This document shows positions 5,518 to 7,584 of a stretch of 7,584 nt of DNA, in pieces (within the stretch, counting starts at the first letter, position 1; every line of letters begins with the position of its first letter). The stretch spans positions 1-7,584 of the forward strand of contig JBGTBQ010000274.1 of the NCBI GenBank assembly GCA_041749275.1, written 5' to 3'. Position numbers and translations under genes: made by a program. The notes beneath the pieces were generated by a model. That model worked only from the letters and a program-made list of their open reading frames with translations. It searched no databases and was not told the DNA's origin. This DNA is from JBGTBQ01 sp041749275 (GTDB lineage: Bacteria; Acidobacteriota; Blastocatellia; Pyrinomonadales; Pyrinomonadaceae).

Positions 5518-6813
5518 TTACCTGAAGGCGCTCACGTCGGCGGTCGCCGTGCGGACGAGAGAAGGCTTGCCGAACTGCGTCCACGCGAAATAGACCGTGT
5601 CGCCGAGGCGTGCCATGCGGGGGAAGCCGCTTGAGCGCGAAACGTCGGTCCGGGCGATGATCGCCACCGGGCCGGGCGTGCCGTCGCGGGCGACGCGGCG
5701 TACCTTGTTGGCGCCGCCTTCGGTTGTCCCCGACATCCAGCAGACCAGCGCCGAGCCGTCCGCCAGCATTAGAACGTCAACGCGGCCCATGGCGTCGCCG
5801 TCGTCCACGCGTGCGGGGTTCCCGAATGTCGCGCCGGCGTCATCCGAGAATGCGACATTTACGCGCGACGAATCCCCCTCCCCCGTGAACCACGCGAGCG
5901 CGACGCGACGCCCGTCGGCGGCGACGGATGGCCCGTTGACGGGACACCCCTTGATCTCCCAGTTGTCGGCGTGGACAGGGCGCGGGCCGCTCCAGCCATC
6001 GGCCTGCTGCCGCACGAAGTAGATGTCGCGCACCTCTCGCTCCGAGCGGTCGCGGTAGGCGGCTATCGGCCCCTCGGATGTGAGCGCCGCCGAGGTCTGG
6101 CAGCATTCGCAGATGCGCTCGTCGAGCACCGCCTCGTCCGAGAGTTTGCCGTCGGCGTCTATAGCCGCGTAGCGCAACGCCATGCTGACGGGGAGCGGCC
6201 CCTTCTCCTCGTCAGCCTCCTTCATATCCTTCGTCGCGCGCCCGTCAACCCAGACCGCGCCGATGCGCCCGTCAGCTAGAGGGAGCAGGGAGACGAAGCC
6301 GTGCTCGGTCTGCGTGCCGTCCGTATGCGGGACGATGGGGCGGCCCCAAGTCTTGCCGCCGTCATTCGAGCGCGAGATTTGGACGTTGTAGGCGTAAGTG
6401 CCGGGGCCGCTCTTCACCAGCCAATGAGCCGCCATCGAGCCATCCGGCAGCGCGATGACCGAGGGAAAGTCGGCCCAGTTGACGAACCAGTTCTCGCCCT
6501 CCGCCACCGTCCGCGGCTCGGACCAGCCCGCCGCGTTGCGCGCCGCGAACCGCAACGTGTGCCGCTTCTCCCCGACCCGCTCGACCCAACTCAGGATCAC
6601 CCGCCCGTCGGAGGTGGCGTAGAGTTCCGGTTCGCGGCTGTTCTGGCCCGCCGGTGTTTCCGCTTCCCGCACCGCCAGTGGGGAACCCGCGGCGGGCCGC
6701 TGGTCCGGCGTCGCCTGAGATTGAAGTGTATTCGTACCACCTTGTTTGCAACCGGCGGCCAATAAGAGCGCGGCCAAAAGCAGCGGCGCGTGTCTGAAAC
6801 CTGCTCTTCTCAT
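5518..6813 (-). CDS. BNR/Asp-box beta-propeller lipoprotein with CxCC motif
   Basis: 431 residues. A short basic N-terminus, a Leu/Ala-rich helix (11-19) and lipobox LAAGC with Cys22 mark a lipoprotein. A Gly/Gln/Thr linker (23-57) leads to a repeated beta-sheet domain (58-428). Asp-boxes are seen at 147-157 (SRSNDGGKTWG) and 322-331 (FSDDAGATFG), with several related repeats of the ADGR / ALAWF / WVERV type, as in sialidase-like six-bladed propellers. The obvious Arg triad and catalytic Tyr/Glu arrangement of true sialidases was not identified, so an enzymatic sialidase label is not supported. ICECCQ (234-239) and GCP (289-291) give Cys235, 237, 238 and 290, which could bind metal or form disulfides on one face. 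AGGAG lies 13 bases before the ATG, longer than usual. It is the first gene of the cluster. A role as an envelope scaffold or metal-handling factor is inferred only from context. Confidence 0.85.
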   Translation of the reverse strand: MRRAGFRHAPLLLAALLLAAGCKQGGTNTLQSQATPDQRPAAGSPLAVREAETPAGQNSREPELYATSDGRVILSWVERVGEKRHTLRFAARNAAGWSEPRTVAEGENWFVNWADFPSVIALPDGSMAAHWLVKSGPGTYAYNVQISRSNDGGKTWGRPIVPHTDGTQTEHGFVSLLPLADGRIGAVWVDGRATKDMKEADEEKGPLPVSMALRYAAIDADGKLSDEAVLDERICECCQTSAALTSEGPIAAYRDRSEREVRDIYFVRQQADGWSGPRPVHADNWEIKGCPVNGPSVAADGRRVALAWFTGEGDSSRVNVAFSDDAGATFGNPARVDDGDAMGRVDVLMLADGSALVCWMSGTTEGGANKVRRVARDGTPGPVAIIARTDVSRSSGFPRMARLGDTVYFAWTQFGKPSLVRTATADVSAFR

Positions 6814-6977
6814 CTGATCGGTTGTGCTCCTGTAAACGTTTCAGCGGAACTTTCAGACCACAGGCTACATCAAACCCGCCCGCGTCGCATCTGGAAAACT
6901 CACTGGCGTAGAGTGCACGCATCCTACACGTTAAGAACCTTGAGCATGTAGTTTTCATCTCACTCTGCTGTGAGCCT
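6814..6977 (-). promoter_or_regulatory. Leader region of the cluster, likely promoter-bearing
   Basis: This stretch precedes the first gene of the minus-strand cluster, so a promoter is expected here or just beyond. The only marks seen are AGGAG (6827-6831), a longer-than-usual 13 bases before the ATG, and an eight-base palindrome AAACGTTT (6834-6841) directly upstream of it. No confident -35/-10 pair was found, and no recognisable CueR- or CopY-type operator. Open frames through here on the minus strand run out of phase with the lipoprotein gene and look spurious. Confidence 0.3.
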
Positions 6978-7128
6978 CTATATGGAGCGCACACCAAGAA
7001 GTGGATGACTGTCAGAACCGCCTGCGGTAGCGGGCGGGTTCTTGCGTCGCCAGAGACCCGCCCGCTACCGCAGGCGGTTCTGACTGGCCCTCGTCACCTC
7101 GTCGGCATCTTGGTGTGCCCGGCATATA
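6978..7128. repeat. Nested inverted-repeat element with perfect 29-base arms
   Basis: The inner arms at 7011-7039 and 7056-7084 are perfect reverse complements over 29 bases (start GTCAGAACCGCC, inner end GGGCGGGT), separated by a 16-base loop. Outside them is a second inverted pair: GCACACCAAGA (6989-6999) against TCTTGGTGTGC (7109-7119), with CTATATG (6978-6984) against CATATAG (7123-7129) just beyond, the two segments separated by a few unmatched bases. The block has no coding content and no T-run. It could be a REP- or MITE-like mobile palindrome, possibly one repeat inserted into another. It separates the cluster promoter region from the next unit. Confidence 0.75.
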
Positions 7129-7170
7129 GCTCTTAACGCCGAACCGACAACTGCGCTCTTGCTTCAATGC

Positions 7171-7217
7171 AATCACCTCCATGCGCCGCACCGCGGCGCA
7201 ATCGCACCGTGGTGATT
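7171..7217. repeat. Nested hairpin
   Basis: TGCGCCGC (7182-7189) pairs with GCGGCGCA (7193-7200) across a three-base loop. An outer pair, AATCACC (7171-7177) and GGTGATT (7211-7217), encloses it. It is the leftmost of four consecutive hairpins in this gene-poor stretch. Function unknown. Confidence 0.5.
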
Positions 7218-7224
7218 CACCTCG

Positions 7225-7264
7225 CCAAAATCAACAAGGGCTGCCGGGATAATTCCGGCAGCCC
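7225..7264 (-). terminator. Terminator-like hairpin, minus strand
   Basis: GGGCTGCCGG (7238-7247) and CCGGCAGCCC (7255-7264) form a perfect ten-base stem with a seven-base loop that can tighten further. On the minus strand the stem runs into TTGTTGATTTTGG, a T-rich tail. This would end a minus-strand transcript coming from the right, fitting the open minus frame that stops at 7468. The T-run is interrupted, so efficiency is uncertain. Confidence 0.45.
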
Positions 7265-7298
7265 AGATAACCAACGCGCTCGCTCAATAGCCCTTGAG

Positions 7299-7342
7299 CA
7301 AGCCGGCTCCGGTGTTCCGCGCGGAACACCGGAGCCAGCTTG
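7299..7342. repeat. 44-base near-perfect palindrome
   Basis: Arms 7299-7320 and 7321-7342 are reverse complements at 21 of 22 positions (C7304 against the T expected from the other arm), with no spacer, so the tip of any hairpin would be the central CCGCGCGG. No T-run follows closely on either strand. It may be a repeat element, a dimeric protein site or a strong RNA hairpin. Confidence 0.65.
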
Positions 7343-7362
7343 CCGAGACGAAATAATTTTCT

Positions 7363-7396
7363 ACTCCGAGAGCATCATCGAGGTCACGCTCGGAGT
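7363..7396. repeat. Eight-base inverted repeat
   Basis: ACTCCGAG (7363-7370) and CTCGGAGT (7389-7396) are perfect reverse complements around an 18-base loop. It is the last of the hairpin series. From here to about 7467 the sequence is AT-richer and nothing else is seen. Confidence 0.4.
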
Positions 7397-7467
7397 TCAC
7401 TCACTTGCAGCGAAACAGTAGGCAATGTCCACAAATGTATCCCATCAGCAATTCTCGGTTTAGAAAT

Positions 7468-7584
7468 TCATTGGAGTTGAATGTCGTACAAAGCTGCCAT
7501 GCGCCGATACAACGCTGCCATCGTCCGCAAGAGCAGCACTTTGAACAAACTGCGGAGGCTTTCCCACAGTTTGACCTTCGTCCG
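7468..7584 (-). CDS. Possible 3' end of a gene entering from the right edge
   Basis: On the minus strand a frame is open from the window edge for 38 codons to a TGA at 7468-7470, giving a Leu/Arg/Met-rich, amphipathic C-terminus that includes TMAALYRRMAALYDIQ. The terminator-like hairpin at 7225-7264 lies downstream on the same strand, which fits a gene end. A competing plus-strand reading starts at ATG 7481 behind GGAG (four bases away) and stays open to the edge (MSYKAAMRRYNAAIVRK...). Only one of these, or neither, is likely to be real. Family not recognised; too little sequence to decide. Confidence 0.25.
   Translation of the reverse strand, partial: RTKVKLWESLRSLFKVLLLRTMAALYRRMAALYDIQLQ

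Noticed and set aside
5518..6813. True exo-alpha-sialidase
   Set aside because: Asp-boxes are present, but the sialidase Arg triad and nucleophile pattern could not be identified, and context is metal resistance rather than glycan use.
6834..6841. LacI-family operator at AAACGTTT
   Set aside because: The symmetry ends after eight bases; flanks do not continue a LacI-type palindrome, and no regulator is nearby.
6362..6997. 211-codon minus-strand frame starting upstream of the lipoprotein gene
   Set aside because: Overlaps the lipoprotein gene in another frame, lacks a ribosome site or signal peptide, and its second half is Arg/Gly-rich as in GC-rich off-frame translations.
7167..7421. 84-codon plus-strand open frame
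   Set aside because: It runs straight through three or four hairpins, has no ribosome site, and its product has no coherent composition.

Overview
The window is a GC-rich bacterial segment. Its body is a one-directional cluster of five complete genes on the minus strand, flanked by intergenic DNA rich in repeats and hairpins. Gene content (periplasmic multicopper oxidase, TolC-type outer-membrane factor, DUF305 protein, His/Cys-rich exported proteins) points to copper or related metal detoxification in the envelope of a Gram-negative-type cell. The start sites, the codon style and the many short interspersed palindromes fit a free-living high-GC phylum such as Acidobacteriota. That assignment is an impression from style, not a demonstrated placement.

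Layout in transcription order (right to left). 6813-5518 encodes a BNR/Asp-box beta-propeller lipoprotein with a CxCC motif. 5389-4868 encodes a small exported His/Cys-rich protein of unknown family (GTG start). 4720-2897 encodes a TolC/CzcC-like outer-membrane factor with an unusual His/Pro-rich N-terminal extension. 2849-1326 encodes a Tat-exported two-domain multicopper oxidase with a Met/His-rich insert. 1216-470 encodes a duplicated DUF305 protein with a histone-H1-like basic tail. Immediately downstream, and in the same frame as the DUF305 gene, 457-~263 looks like the linker and first membrane helix of a CopC-CopD-type copper protein that then loses its coding character: a probable gene remnant. 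Gaps are 47-147 bases and no internal terminator was seen, so co-transcription is plausible but not proven.

How the parts may work together: all five products carry export signals. Three of them begin their predicted mature chains with Gln followed within two or three residues by His, in an HxGH motif, and the small protein carries the same motif internally. The simplest reading is an envelope copper-handling set: His/Met-rich segments bind metal, the oxidase converts Cu(I) to less toxic Cu(II), and the outer-membrane channel exports metal. No RND pump, membrane-fusion adaptor, P-type ATPase or metal-responsive regulator lies inside the window; they could lie outside it.

Flanks. The left edge (1-262) holds an 18-base direct repeat at 54-base spacing, small hairpins and terminator-like elements. 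The right flank (6814-7467) holds a perfect 29-base-arm palindrome nested in an outer imperfect inverted repeat, then four hairpins in about 230 bases. The last ~117 bases are open in frames on both strands and may be the edge of another gene.
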